DNA of 64,000 nucleotides from an uncultured Pirellulaceae bacterium (GTDB lineage: Bacteria > Planctomycetota > Planctomycetia > Pirellulales > Pirellulaceae). Position 1 is the first letter of the stretch. Each line of letters opens with the position of its first letter. The position numbers were made by a program, and so were the translations under genes. Positions 55,619-64,000 of this stretch are shown in pieces. The notes under the pieces were generated by a model, which saw only the letters and a program-made list of their open reading frames with translations, made no database searches and had not been told where the DNA came from. The DNA is taken from NCBI GenBank assembly GCA_938036435.1, contig CALHPU010000059.1, positions 1-64,000 on the forward strand. Reading direction: 5' to 3'.

Positions 55619-58600
55619 TTACAGTTGAATGTCTGAAACCGGTCGCGGAGAGTAAATCGCCGGTTCGTCAATGCCGTCCCCGTTGAAGTCTCCAACAATA
55701 GGTTTGTCGCCTAAGCCTCCCAATTCAAATGTTTTGTCAGTTGCATCTAACTCGCGATTGCCATTGGTATCAATCAACCACTTTCCACTGCGGTAGACCG
55801 CTATTTCTTCAACACCGTCGCCGTTGAAGTCACCGACAAGAGGTATATCACCGGTGGTTCCAAAGTTAAACGCCTCATCGTCCGCGCCAAAACGTCCGTC
55901 TCCGTTAACATCGATATCCCAGTGGCCGTCTTGGAATTTGCCAATTGAACGAATTCCATTTCCGTTCCAGTCACCGGTCACCGGTGTGATCTCACCGTCC
56001 TCAACACCGAAAACGTGATCGACCACATCAGAGCGTTGTTTGCCGTAGCTGGTCAGTTTCATAGTGCGCGCCCCGTTTGTTGCGTCGCTATCTGCCGGCG
56101 GCACATTTTTAGCCCGCGTAAATGGCGAATTCGCAGGATTCGGTAGCCCCGGATCTTGCTCGATCGCTTCGAGGTCCTTTTCCCAAATCGGCCCAAAGAT
56201 TCCAATGTCGTCCTTGCCGTCTCCATCCCAGTCACCGACGACGGGACGGTCCTCGGCGTCTCCTAGTTTCGCCAACAGATCATCTTGATCCCAACGTCCA
56301 TTGTGATTGATGTCAATCAACCAATATCCTGCGCGGAAGACCGCGATTTCGTCGGACCCATCTCCGTCGAAGTCACCCGCCAATGGCGTGCCATCAAGCA
56401 TGCCGAAGATGTTCGTTTGCGACTTTCTTGTAATCTCAAAATCCTCAGACATTTCTGTAAACGTCCAAATGGCTTCTCCCATCTCGAACCGATCCCACTC
56501 GTCCGAGCCGATGAAGCCGACTTGTTGCCAGATCGAATCATCGTTGCCGTCGCCGCTGGTTGCGCGTGGCAGTCCACCGTTTACGACGCTCAGATGCCAA
56601 GTGTATTCTTCGCCGGGGTTAGTGGCGTTGGCTTGCGTCTGGAAAGATGCTCCGCGCGAGGTTCCGATAAATGTCGTGAAGGCGCTAGCTTCCGATCCGC
56701 CCAATCCACCGATTCCCGTTACTCCTGGTCGTGGTGTGACTGGGTTTGGCGGGATGGCTGGCGTCTGCGGAATCGCTGGCTGAATAGGATCAGGCGTTTC
56801 AGGCGGCGGCAGCAACGTCACCGAGACTTCGGTAAAGTTGTTTTGTAAAGACACGCCTCCGTTGTCGACAGAAATACCAACGACCGAATCCATCAGCTGA
56901 ACATCCGAGAACACAGAAGTCAGCGGAGCAATGGCCGTCTCGGCATCTCCATCGTTGTTAAATGTAAATCCGGTTGTTGTACCGGGGACATCATTGGCGT
57001 CCTCAAATCCCTCTGGCTGAACCTCTAGCACAACGTAGCTGCCGGCCTCCAGACCTTGGAACCAGTATTCACCGTCTGCGTTAGTCTCAACGAATACCGG
57101 GGCGTCCGGATTTGACGCATCGATGTGGTCATAAAATTCAGGTAGCACTTCGCTGATCGTGACAGGGCGAGGAGCAATCTCGCCTTCTGGGCCAGCGGTG
57201 GGATCAATAAAGTAGTACAGTTCAACACGAACTCCGGCAATCGGCGTGTCAACGCCTTGCTGAAACACGCTGTCTCGTTGGTCACGGAACCCTTCAGGTA
57301 GTTGCCCATCTGCGGTTTCAAACGCTGGTCCGTCTTCAAACACGCGCCCATGAATCTCAGCTGCCTCATGTTCGCAGAAGTTGTACTGAGTCACGTTCTG
57401 GCCTGACTCAACAACAATGTTGGAAATCAGATTTGTCGATGCTGTTCCGTCACCGTCTCCGACTCTCTCTCCACCAGTGAAGAAGTCGTCCGGTTGAATT
57501 TGGCGGACGGAGTAAGTCCCCGGCACCAAGCCTCCGAAACTGTACGCACCGTTCTCGTCAGTGACAGTTGTGGCGATGACATTACCATCGGCATCTAACA
57601 GTTCGAGAGTCGTTCCTGCGATCGGACGATCTGACGGTGACGTGCCAAATTCGCAATCGCCATCATTGTCAACGTGTACGAAACCAGAGATCTCGGCGAG
57701 GAGCAGTTCACCGAAATTGTATTCTTCGCCCTCATCGCCAGGGCCTAAGGTGATAACACAGAATTCGTCGTTGTCGTGTTGTTCACCATTGGTAACACCA
57801 TCCACTTGGCCGACGGTGTCTATTCCATCATCGAAACCATCAGGTTGCTGTTCCCGAAGCTTATATTCGCCAGGCGGTAGGTCTTCGAAACAATACTCAC
57901 CGTTCTCATCGGTGATTGCGGTCTGAACAAGGTTCCCATCGACATCGAACAATTCGATGACGACGCCAGCGATACCTTCTTCGCCTTCATCCTGGACGCC
58001 GTTATTATTCCGGTCGTGGTAAACGGTTCCCTTGATCGATGCTAAATCGTGTTCGCAGAAGTTATAGTTTACCGCTTCGTCACCGGAGTTTAGCGTAATA
58101 CCGTCGAAGCGGTCGTTGGATGAAGTCCCAACGGTCTGGCCATCGATGGTTCCCAGCACATCGCCTCCATCGGAGAAGGCGTTTGGCTGAACTTCGACCA
58201 CCGAATAAGTTCCGGGCGCTAGGGTGTCGAATTCGTATTTTCCATTGGCATCAGTGACGGTTTCGGCAACCAGTTCATTGCTCTGGTCAAACAATTGAAT
58301 TGTGACGCCGGCGATTGGCTCGAAATTAGGATCGTCCGGAGAGAGCTTCGCCTGACCGGGCGTGTCGACGCTGACATAGCCACTTATCGATGCGTGCTGT
58401 AATTCTCCAAAATTATATTCTTGCCCGTGGTCGTCTGCACAAAGCTCGATTTGTGTAAACCGATCGTTGCTGCGGACGCCATTGACTACACCGTCAACGG
58501 TACCCGTAGAGTCTTTTCCATCAACGAAAGACGCTAATGGGTCTTGCCCAGGCGGGTAGTTGTTGATTTCCACAACTTCGTAGATGCCCGGTGGTAGGGA

Positions 58601-59968
58601 ATCTACCCAGTAGGCGCCATTTTCGTCAGTTGTGGTGAAGACCGGCTCCATGTCGGCAAACGGATCGTTAGTGACACCGTCTTTGGCTCCTACACGCGTC
58701 ACCTGAATCAGTACGTCAGCGATCCCTTGCTCGTTAGCATCAAATACACCATCGTTGTTTTCGTCATGCCAGACGTTACCGTGGATCGAGGCTGGGCGAA
58801 CTTCTTTGAAATCGTATCCGGTCGCCTCAGTGCCTCCGAGTGGAATCTCGATTTCACTAATGACATTGCTATTTCCCGAAGCGTCCTCGGTTACCTCACC
58901 GCCTTCGCTACCGGCGTGAGCTCCAACATCGAGAAAACCATCGGGCTGATTCTGCACCAATTGGTACGTCCCGGGCAATAGTCCAAGCTCTGCTGCGAAT
59001 TCGTAGTTTCCATTAGCGTCAGTCAGTGTCGAAGCGACCGTCTCATACTCTCCGGTATCCTCGTTGAGCAACTGCAAGTCGATCGACACGTTGCTCAGCC
59101 CCTCTTCGGAACCGTCGTGAACGCAGTCTAGATCTTCATCGTGGAACACGGTTCCGGAAATGCTAATCGGTTTCTCGATTAACTCATAGGCATCGACGGC
59201 ACCGGCTGTTCGGTCGGCTTGGCCAGTTTCGTTGTCGCGTTCGAGATCGATCGCAGTACCGACCAGACTCTCTCCCTCGGCAAAGAGCGTGTTGTATTCA
59301 TCGTAGAAGATGCCTTCTTGTTGGCGTTGGATAAATCCGCCTTCGAGTTCTTCATCTGCAGCAACTTCCAAACCTTCGAAAGTGAAATTCTCGTCGACAA
59401 ACGTAGCGGTGAACTGGCTTGACTCGAATTCAACACCCGAAGCAATCCGGTCGTTCCGCACGCCCTCAACTTCGTCGACATCGATGGTGAACGCGAAAAT
59501 GTCTCCGGCCGTGAAATTGTCAACATCAACAGTCAACGTCAGGCCGTCTTCAGAAACGGAGAACCCTTGCACGTCGTCAGCACTAACACCAGAACTGTTA
59601 GCAGCATCAAACTGAAATTCATGAAATCCGCCGGTGCCCGGCAAGCTGCCGTCGTTGTCAAAAAACACATCACCGTCGCTGAGTACACCGTTAAGGTCTT
59701 GGTCGCCGTTGATGACGAACTGGGACAGCTGCGTTGTTTCGGCTCCGCCTTGAAAAGTGACTTCGAAATGATCAGGCGTTATGTCTTGGCCTGCGTCACC
59801 TTCTAGATAGGTCACGCCCGCAATCACAGGATCGGCCGAGAGCACTTTACGCTCTTCCATCACCTCAAAACGACAGCGTCTAAGCGTGGCCTTCTTGATT
59901 GCCTCATCGGCGCGTCGATCCTTATCGTTGCCAAGAATCTTTTTTGAGATTTTATTGATCAAGCCCAA
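55619..59968 (-). CDS. Giant SdrD-like surface protein with Ca-binding repeats
   Basis: The 1449-residue protein starts at ATG 59968. The leader RRCRFEVMEERKVLSADP is of the LEPR-XLL type, as in the subtilase at 35171. A region of ~230 residues follows. Then come six SdrD_B/Cna_B-like Ig domains of ~120 residues (at about 268, 391, 526, 639, 756 and 868), each with a VxHDxNxDG-like start (VFHDEDLDC, VWHDENNDG, VYHDRNNNG) and an YxFxxLxPGxY-type end. The C-terminal ~260 residues carry about five FG-GAP/VCBS-like repeats with DxDxDG motifs (GDFDGDGSDEI, GDWDGDGKDDI, GDFNGDGVEEI). It is likely extracellular and stiffened by Ca2+. It lies 121 bases after the WD40 gene, probably cotranscribed. Confidence 0.92.
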   Translation of the reverse strand: MGLINKISKKILGNDKDRRADEAIKKATLRRCRFEVMEERKVLSADPVIAGVTYLEGDAGQDITPDHFEVTFQGGAETTQLSQFVINGDQDLNGVLSDGDVFFDNDGSLPGTGGFHEFQFDAANSSGVSADDVQGFSVSEDGLTLTVDVDNFTAGDIFAFTIDVDEVEGVRNDRIASGVEFESSQFTATFVDENFTFEGLEVAADEELEGGFIQRQQEGIFYDEYNTLFAEGESLVGTAIDLERDNETGQADRTAGAVDAYELIEKPISISGTVFHDEDLDCVHDGSEEGLSNVSIDLQLLNEDTGEYETVASTLTDANGNYEFAAELGLLPGTYQLVQNQPDGFLDVGAHAGSEGGEVTEDASGNSNVISEIEIPLGGTEATGYDFKEVRPASIHGNVWHDENNDGVFDANEQGIADVLIQVTRVGAKDGVTNDPFADMEPVFTTTDENGAYWVDSLPPGIYEVVEINNYPPGQDPLASFVDGKDSTGTVDGVVNGVRSNDRFTQIELCADDHGQEYNFGELQHASISGYVSVDTPGQAKLSPDDPNFEPIAGVTIQLFDQSNELVAETVTDANGKYEFDTLAPGTYSVVEVQPNAFSDGGDVLGTIDGQTVGTSSNDRFDGITLNSGDEAVNYNFCEHDLASIKGTVYHDRNNNGVQDEGEEGIAGVVIELFDVDGNLVQTAITDENGEYCFEDLPPGEYKLREQQPDGFDDGIDTVGQVDGVTNGEQHDNDEFCVITLGPGDEGEEYNFGELLLAEISGFVHVDNDGDCEFGTSPSDRPIAGTTLELLDADGNVIATTVTDENGAYSFGGLVPGTYSVRQIQPDDFFTGGERVGDGDGTASTNLISNIVVESGQNVTQYNFCEHEAAEIHGRVFEDGPAFETADGQLPEGFRDQRDSVFQQGVDTPIAGVRVELYYFIDPTAGPEGEIAPRPVTISEVLPEFYDHIDASNPDAPVFVETNADGEYWFQGLEAGSYVVLEVQPEGFEDANDVPGTTTGFTFNNDGDAETAIAPLTSVFSDVQLMDSVVGISVDNGGVSLQNNFTEVSVTLLPPPETPDPIQPAIPQTPAIPPNPVTPRPGVTGIGGLGGSEASAFTTFIGTSRGASFQTQANATNPGEEYTWHLSVVNGGLPRATSGDGNDDSIWQQVGFIGSDEWDRFEMGEAIWTFTEMSEDFEITRKSQTNIFGMLDGTPLAGDFDGDGSDEIAVFRAGYWLIDINHNGRWDQDDLLAKLGDAEDRPVVGDWDGDGKDDIGIFGPIWEKDLEAIEQDPGLPNPANSPFTRAKNVPPADSDATNGARTMKLTSYGKQRSDVVDHVFGVEDGEITPVTGDWNGNGIRSIGKFQDGHWDIDVNGDGRFGADDEAFNFGTTGDIPLVGDFNGDGVEEIAVYRSGKWLIDTNGNRELDATDKTFELGGLGDKPIVGDFNGDGIDEPAIYSPRPVSDIQL

Positions 59969-60089
59969 CGGTCTTCCTCCAAAAGCTAAACGCGAGGTTT
60001 AGTTGTCTATTCTTTACTGTGAAAAGTTTGGCCACCGATTGGGCGGTCCAGTTTTACAAACACACGTTTGCGATATCCCATCAGTGTTT

Positions 60090-61178
60090 CTATTTAAAAA
60101 GTCCGCGCCAGCCATCGGAATTGCGAGTCTGACGGTACTGAATATTAGGCTGCGTGTTGGTGGACTTGACGATTGTGTCCAGTTCCGGTTTCCAGATCCT
60201 GAACGTCGTATCAAATCCGCCGGAGACTAAAATCCCGTCGGTTGCGGTCAAGCAAGAAACCGTTCCGGTATGCCCTTGGAGTACGCCCATCGCCGACATG
60301 TCAGACAGACTCCACAATGTGATCAGGTTATTGCTGCCGGATGTGGCAAAGAAATCGTTGCCTAACAGTTGTGCGGCGAAAAGTTTTCCCGACTGACGAG
60401 GGAGTCGAATCGCTGCATCAGGCAACTTCGGGTCGGTCAGGCAAATGTGCTGGTCGTCGGCGACGCTGAGGAGTTTTCGGTCCTCGGTGAATCGGATGCT
60501 GCGAACTCTCTGGCGGTGATTCTTGAATGTTGCAAGCTGTGATTGCGTTTGCGTTTCCCAGACCTTAATCGTTCCGCAACGACCGGCAGCGGCAATCCAA
60601 GTTCCGTCTTTGGAGAATGCCACAGTGTGGTTGTCGTTACAAGCACAACCCATTTCACCAATCTTCTGACCGCTGTTGGTGGCGAAGATTCTCAACTTCT
60701 GGTCGAATCCGACGGTAGCAATTTTCGAACCGTCTTGCGAATAGGCGATGTCAATGATCGCGGCGGGATGCTTCTTGTCAACAACTGGAGTTTCAAGGTC
60801 GTCGATGTTGGCAATCAATAGACGTCGATCATTGCCTGCCGTCGCTAAGTGACTGCCGTCGGGAGAAAATTTGGCGGCGCGAACCCAGTCCGTATGCTGT
60901 CGCGTTTGGTGGGTAAATTGTCGCTTCGCAATGTCATAGAGGAAAATGAAATGGTCGTCACCCACCACCGCGATGAGATCGCCATCTGCACGCACATCGA
61001 TACCGGTTACGACTGGATTGCGTCGCGATCGAGTATGAGGCTGAGTTTCAACCACGTCACATCGCCAGTTCAACCGCGCTAGATCCGCCGCAGCAGTGAG
61101 AGCAAAGGAGCGCTGAGGTAGAGCGAGTTGCGCAAAGCCGAGTGCAGCGCTTCCCAGAAAAAGTCGACGTCGAATCAT
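60090..61178 (-). CDS. Tat-exported WD40-repeat protein
   Basis: The 362-residue protein starts at ATG 61178, decided by AGGAGG seven bases upstream; the preceding TTG is out. The N-terminus IRRRLFLGSAALGFAQLALP fits a twin-arginine signal. Seven or so WD40 blades follow, each with a GHxx..WD-like pattern in diverged form (DWVRAAKFSPDGSHLATAGND, IDIAYSQDGSKIATVGFDQKLRIF, VRSIRFTEDRKLLSVADDQH, GHTGTVSCLTATDGILVSGGFD, IWKPE). It probably forms a beta-propeller in the periplasm. It precedes the SdrD-like giant in the same direction with a 121-base gap. The ligand is unknown. Confidence 0.87.
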   Translation of the reverse strand: MIRRRLFLGSAALGFAQLALPQRSFALTAAADLARLNWRCDVVETQPHTRSRRNPVVTGIDVRADGDLIAVVGDDHFIFLYDIAKRQFTHQTRQHTDWVRAAKFSPDGSHLATAGNDRRLLIANIDDLETPVVDKKHPAAIIDIAYSQDGSKIATVGFDQKLRIFATNSGQKIGEMGCACNDNHTVAFSKDGTWIAAAGRCGTIKVWETQTQSQLATFKNHRQRVRSIRFTEDRKLLSVADDQHICLTDPKLPDAAIRLPRQSGKLFAAQLLGNDFFATSGSNNLITLWSLSDMSAMGVLQGHTGTVSCLTATDGILVSGGFDTTFRIWKPELDTIVKSTNTQPNIQYRQTRNSDGWRGLFK

Positions 61179-61347
61179 CAAAGTTCCTCCTGAACATTTG
61201 GCAGCCGATTGCTACAACGCGCACAACAGCTACAGAAATCCTTCGTCACTTATCGGAGGCAACCGGCAACCCGCGCCAACGAATTATGCTCGGCGGAGAT
61301 GAATCAATCGCTGACAGCGTGCTGTGCTAGCGAGAAAGCGATAGCGT

Positions 61348-61369
61348 CTTGCGGGCTAAACCCCGCAAG
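61348..61369. repeat. Intergenic hairpin CTTGCGGG-CCCGCAAG
   Basis: A perfect 8-bp GC-rich stem with a CTAAAC loop in the gap between the WD40 gene and transketolase. There is no T run on either strand. The sequence 61179-61529 holds nothing else recognised. Confidence 0.6.
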
Positions 61370-61529
61370 TCCATCAGCTGCAGAAATGGTCTCCGCTGCA
61401 TGCGCTTAAGACTTGGCATGCTTAGTTCAACAAGATCATGAATTCACGTTCATGCAGAAGTTCATCGTTCATCTGCTTTTTGAGCAGCTAATGAGCGGCT
61501 AAATCTTCTGCGTTGCCTTAGGCCAGTGT

Positions 61530-61700
61530 TTTGATGTCGCACATTTGGGAGCAAATTTCACATTCTATTCGACAAAACGCTCGTTAATCTGAAATCGCGG
61601 AGTGCTCCAATACGAGCTCGACGCGCCAGCGAGGAATCCGGAAATCCGCAAAAATATCCGCTCGCTCGCGCTTCGGGCTTGTATTTGTGCAAGTTCAAAA
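61530..61700 (-). repeat. 172-bp TIR-bordered dispersed repeat, copy C (inverted)
   Basis: Inverted copy of the element at 173-344 and 11937-12108. The left end TTTTGATGTCGCAC and the right end GTGCAAGTTCAAAA are imperfect inverted repeats. The block AGCAAATTTC...ATTCTATTCGACAAAACGC is the complement of the conserved right half of copies A and B, and GAGCTCGAC / GCGCGAGC pairs reproduce the internal hairpin. Just outside, at 61701-61740, CGCGCGTGTCGGTCTTGTATTTGTG partly repeats the last 35 bases, a tandem fragment. It lies between the WD40 gene's 5' side and the 3' end of transketolase. Confidence 0.85.
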
Positions 61701-61744
61701 CGCGCGTGTCGGTCTTGTATTTGTGCAGCTTGTAGAGGCCGGTG

Positions 61745-63784
61745 TTAGCCCTTCACAGCCGCGACGATTGCTTTTTCCGTGATACCGAAGTGCTCGTAAA
61801 GCTCTTCGAATGGAGCAGATCCACCAAACGAACTCATACCGATAAACTTGCCGCCGCTGCCAAGGTATTTCTCCCATCCCATTTTTATACCGGCTTCGAC
61901 CGCAACACGATTGGTGACCGAAGAGGGCAAGACAGATTCTCGATACTCTTCGGACTGATCGTCAAACAGCTTCCAACATGGAACACTCACAACGCGCGTT
62001 TTCACGCCTTGCTCTTCCAGTTGCTTGGCCGCTTCAACGCAAAGGACAACTTCGCTGCCGGTGCCCATGACAATCGCGTCTGGAGTTCCGTCGGTGTCTT
62101 TGAGAATGTAAGCACCCTTGAGCACGCCGTCGGCAGATCCGTAAACCGAGCGGTCGAACGTCGGCATGTTCTGGCGTGAAAGCACAATCACTGTTGGACG
62201 AGCCTTATCTTCCAATGCCGCTTGGTAGCATTTAGAGACTTCATTCGCGTCGCCGGGACGCATTACCAACACCCCCGGAATCGAACGACATGCAGCCATG
62301 TGCTCGACCGGTTGGTGGGTTGGACCGTCTTCGCCAAGCCCAATCGAATCGTGGGTCATGATGTAGAACACCGGCTGATGCATGATACTACTCAATCGCA
62401 GGCTTGGACGCAGATAATCGGTGAACACAAAAAACGTTGCACCATAAGCGCGGATGCCTGAAAGAGACATGCCGTTGCAGATCGCTGCCATCACGTGTTC
62501 GCGAATTCCGAAATGGAAATTCTTCCCTGAGTAGTCATCGGCACCGAAATGACCGGCAGCAGGATCATCGTTGTTAGATTTGTTAGACCCAGCGAGATCA
62601 GCCGATCCGCCAATGAACCAAGGAATCGCTTTGCAGACTTCTTGCAGGACCTTTCCAGAGCTGGCACGAGTGGCCATTCCTTTTTCATCAGCGTCAAATA
62701 CAGGCAGGGCGTCTTGCCAACCGGCCGGCAATGTATCGGTTTGAATGCCTTCGAGTTCCGCAGCTTCTTTAGCGAACTCTTTTTTGTAGGCTTCAAATTT
62801 CTCGCTCCATGAGGCGTACGCTGATTCGCCACGGGCACCAAGGTTACTGCGGAAGTCTTCGTAGACTTCGCCGGGCACGTGGAACTTTTCCGCGGTCCAA
62901 CCGTAGTTCTCTTTGGCCAGTTTGATTTCATCTTCCCCAAGAGGCGATCCATGAGCCCCCGAGGTGTCTTGCTTGTTAGGAGCACCGAAACCAATGATAC
63001 TTTTGACGATGATCAGCGTCGGACGATCATCTGTCGCTTGGAATTTCTTGTAGGCGGCCGATAGAGCGGCCAAATCGTTGGCGTCGGTTACGGTGATCAC
63101 CTGCCAACCGAGTGCTTCAAAACGCCCGGCGACGTCTTCGCTGAATGCTAGTTCAGTGCGACCTTCGATTGTGATTTCGTTATCGTCGTAGATCCAGCAA
63201 AGATTCGAAAGCTTCAGATGTCCGGCCAGCGATGCCGCTTCACAGCCAATCCCTTCCATCACATCACCATCGCTGCAGACGACATAGGTGTCGAAGTCAA
63301 ACAATTCGTAGCCCGGCCGATTATAAGTCGCCCCCAGCCATTTGGCAGCAATCGCAGTACCGACGCTGTTGCCCAACCCCTGCCCCAAAGGTCCGGTCGT
63401 CGTTTCGATGCCGGCGGCGTAACCGTATTCAGGATGCCCTGCACAGGGGCTGTGCATTTGGCGAAAATTTTTGATGTCGTCGATCGTAATCGACTTTCCT
63501 TGAGTCAGATTGCCAGCTTTGTCGGTTTTGGCAACTTCAGCGAGGTGCAGCACCGAGTAAAGCAACATCGATGCGTGGCCGCAGGAGAGGATGAAACGAT
63601 CGCGGCCCATCCAGTTGGGTTGAGCCGGATTATAGTTCATGTGGTGGTTCCACAGTTGGTACGTCAGCGGCGCGAGAGCCATCGGAGTGCCCGGGTGGCC
63701 ACTATTGGCTGCTTGGACGGCGTCCATTGATAGCGTGCGGATGGTATTGACGGCAGCTTGTTGAGTGTCGAGGGTTGTTGACAT
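61745..63784 (-). CDS. tkt: Transketolase
   Basis: TPP-dependent transfer of two-carbon units between sugar phosphates in the pentose phosphate pathway. It has 679 residues from ATG 63784, chosen because AAGGAAAA lies about 8 bases upstream; the frame extends to 63853 without need. Conserved features are NSGHPGTPMALAP (His30), SCGHASML, GDVMEGIGCEAASLAGH (TPP/Mg site), YDDNEITIEG, IIGFGAPNKQDTSGAHG, GGSADLAGSN, GIREHVMAAICNG and DSIGLGEDGPTHQPVE. The stop at 61745 is 45 bases from repeat copy C. No other pathway gene is adjacent. The assignment is certain at the family level. Confidence 0.97.
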   Translation of the reverse strand: MSTTLDTQQAAVNTIRTLSMDAVQAANSGHPGTPMALAPLTYQLWNHHMNYNPAQPNWMGRDRFILSCGHASMLLYSVLHLAEVAKTDKAGNLTQGKSITIDDIKNFRQMHSPCAGHPEYGYAAGIETTTGPLGQGLGNSVGTAIAAKWLGATYNRPGYELFDFDTYVVCSDGDVMEGIGCEAASLAGHLKLSNLCWIYDDNEITIEGRTELAFSEDVAGRFEALGWQVITVTDANDLAALSAAYKKFQATDDRPTLIIVKSIIGFGAPNKQDTSGAHGSPLGEDEIKLAKENYGWTAEKFHVPGEVYEDFRSNLGARGESAYASWSEKFEAYKKEFAKEAAELEGIQTDTLPAGWQDALPVFDADEKGMATRASSGKVLQEVCKAIPWFIGGSADLAGSNKSNNDDPAAGHFGADDYSGKNFHFGIREHVMAAICNGMSLSGIRAYGATFFVFTDYLRPSLRLSSIMHQPVFYIMTHDSIGLGEDGPTHQPVEHMAACRSIPGVLVMRPGDANEVSKCYQAALEDKARPTVIVLSRQNMPTFDRSVYGSADGVLKGAYILKDTDGTPDAIVMGTGSEVVLCVEAAKQLEEQGVKTRVVSVPCWKLFDDQSEEYRESVLPSSVTNRVAVEAGIKMGWEKYLGSGGKFIGMSSFGGSAPFEELYEHFGITEKAIVAAVKG

Positions 63785-64000
63785 AATTCGGTTTTCCTTT
63801 ATCAGTATTTTTAGCTCGGAGACGTTCTGAGACCGAGCTTCATCATTTGGCAAAAGTCGCTGGAGGTTACCGTGTAGAGCTCGAAGCTCAAACGCAGGTG
63901 ACGTCCGCGCGATTGGCGTCTGTTTAGATTCAGTCCTTTTTTGACGAATTTATCGTGACAGGATAGACTATTAAACGGTCGATTTCCATGGGGCTGTGTT

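Overview
The window looks like chromosome from a planctomycete, most likely of the Pirellulales (Rhodopirellula/Blastopirellula type). I infer this from family content, with no database search. The markers are a DUF1598 secreted protein, a DUF1080 (3-keto-disaccharide hydrolase type) protein, a Cys-type sulfatase, a bacterial formylmethanofuran:H4MPT formyltransferase, two large exported proteins with an N-terminal motif resembling the LEPR-XLL type, a 1449-residue SdrD-like protein, and an orphan receiver-HATPase fusion. Base composition is close to even and gene density is moderate. Intergenic gaps are long (0.3 to 1.1 kb) and rich in palindromes and repeats.

Layout. 1-2540: the 3' end of an unidentified gene, a TIR-bordered 172-bp repeat, seven 19-bp tandem repeats, a single-domain response regulator and a secreted Gly/Cys-rich protein. 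2667-11846: lipid and C1 genes, namely PlsC acyltransferase, the Ftr formyltransferase, the DUF1598 protein, an App1-type phosphatidate phosphatase and a three-part MFS/PlsC/AMP-ligase protein (Aas type). 12666-20414: a DUF389 membrane protein, a DUF11-type surface protein, a DUF1080 protein and a secreted thioredoxin with a YHS-like tail. 21514-28691: rho with a long low-complexity N-terminus, an unknown protein, hslVU, a methyltransferase, a secreted repeat protein and a small protein. 28814-34643: sulfatase, PSP1-domain protein, arabinose-5-phosphate isomerase (KdsD/KpsF) and a small SAM-fold protein, separated by gaps with terminator-like hairpins. 35171-42907: a subtilase with RTX-like repeats, an SH3-domain exported protein, the receiver-HATPase fusion and a helical-repeat protein. 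43134-55421: ffh, smc, a lipoprotein with a FlgI-like fold interrupted by HEAT repeats, mgtE, ispG, a CoA-binding protein and a zinc-ribbon membrane protein. 55619-63784: the SdrD-like giant, a Tat-exported WD40 protein upstream of it, and transketolase.

Functional themes. Housekeeping functions present are transcription termination (rho), protein targeting (ffh), chromosome segregation (smc), proteolysis (hslVU), isoprenoid synthesis (ispG), the pentose phosphate pathway (tkt), Mg2+ uptake (mgtE) and Kdo synthesis (kdsD). A second theme is envelope biology: phospholipid acyl handling (PlsC, Aas, App1) and many exported proteins, several of them Cys-rich or built of repeats. No tRNA, rRNA, CRISPR array, prophage or complete IS was recognised.

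The least explained content is non-coding. There are three copies of a 172-bp element with 14-bp terminal inverted repeats, four copies of a palindrome built on GATTCGCCAGAATTC, two unrelated short tandem arrays, and orphan intrinsic terminators that end no visible gene. The most unusual protein is the FlgI-like/HEAT lipoprotein.
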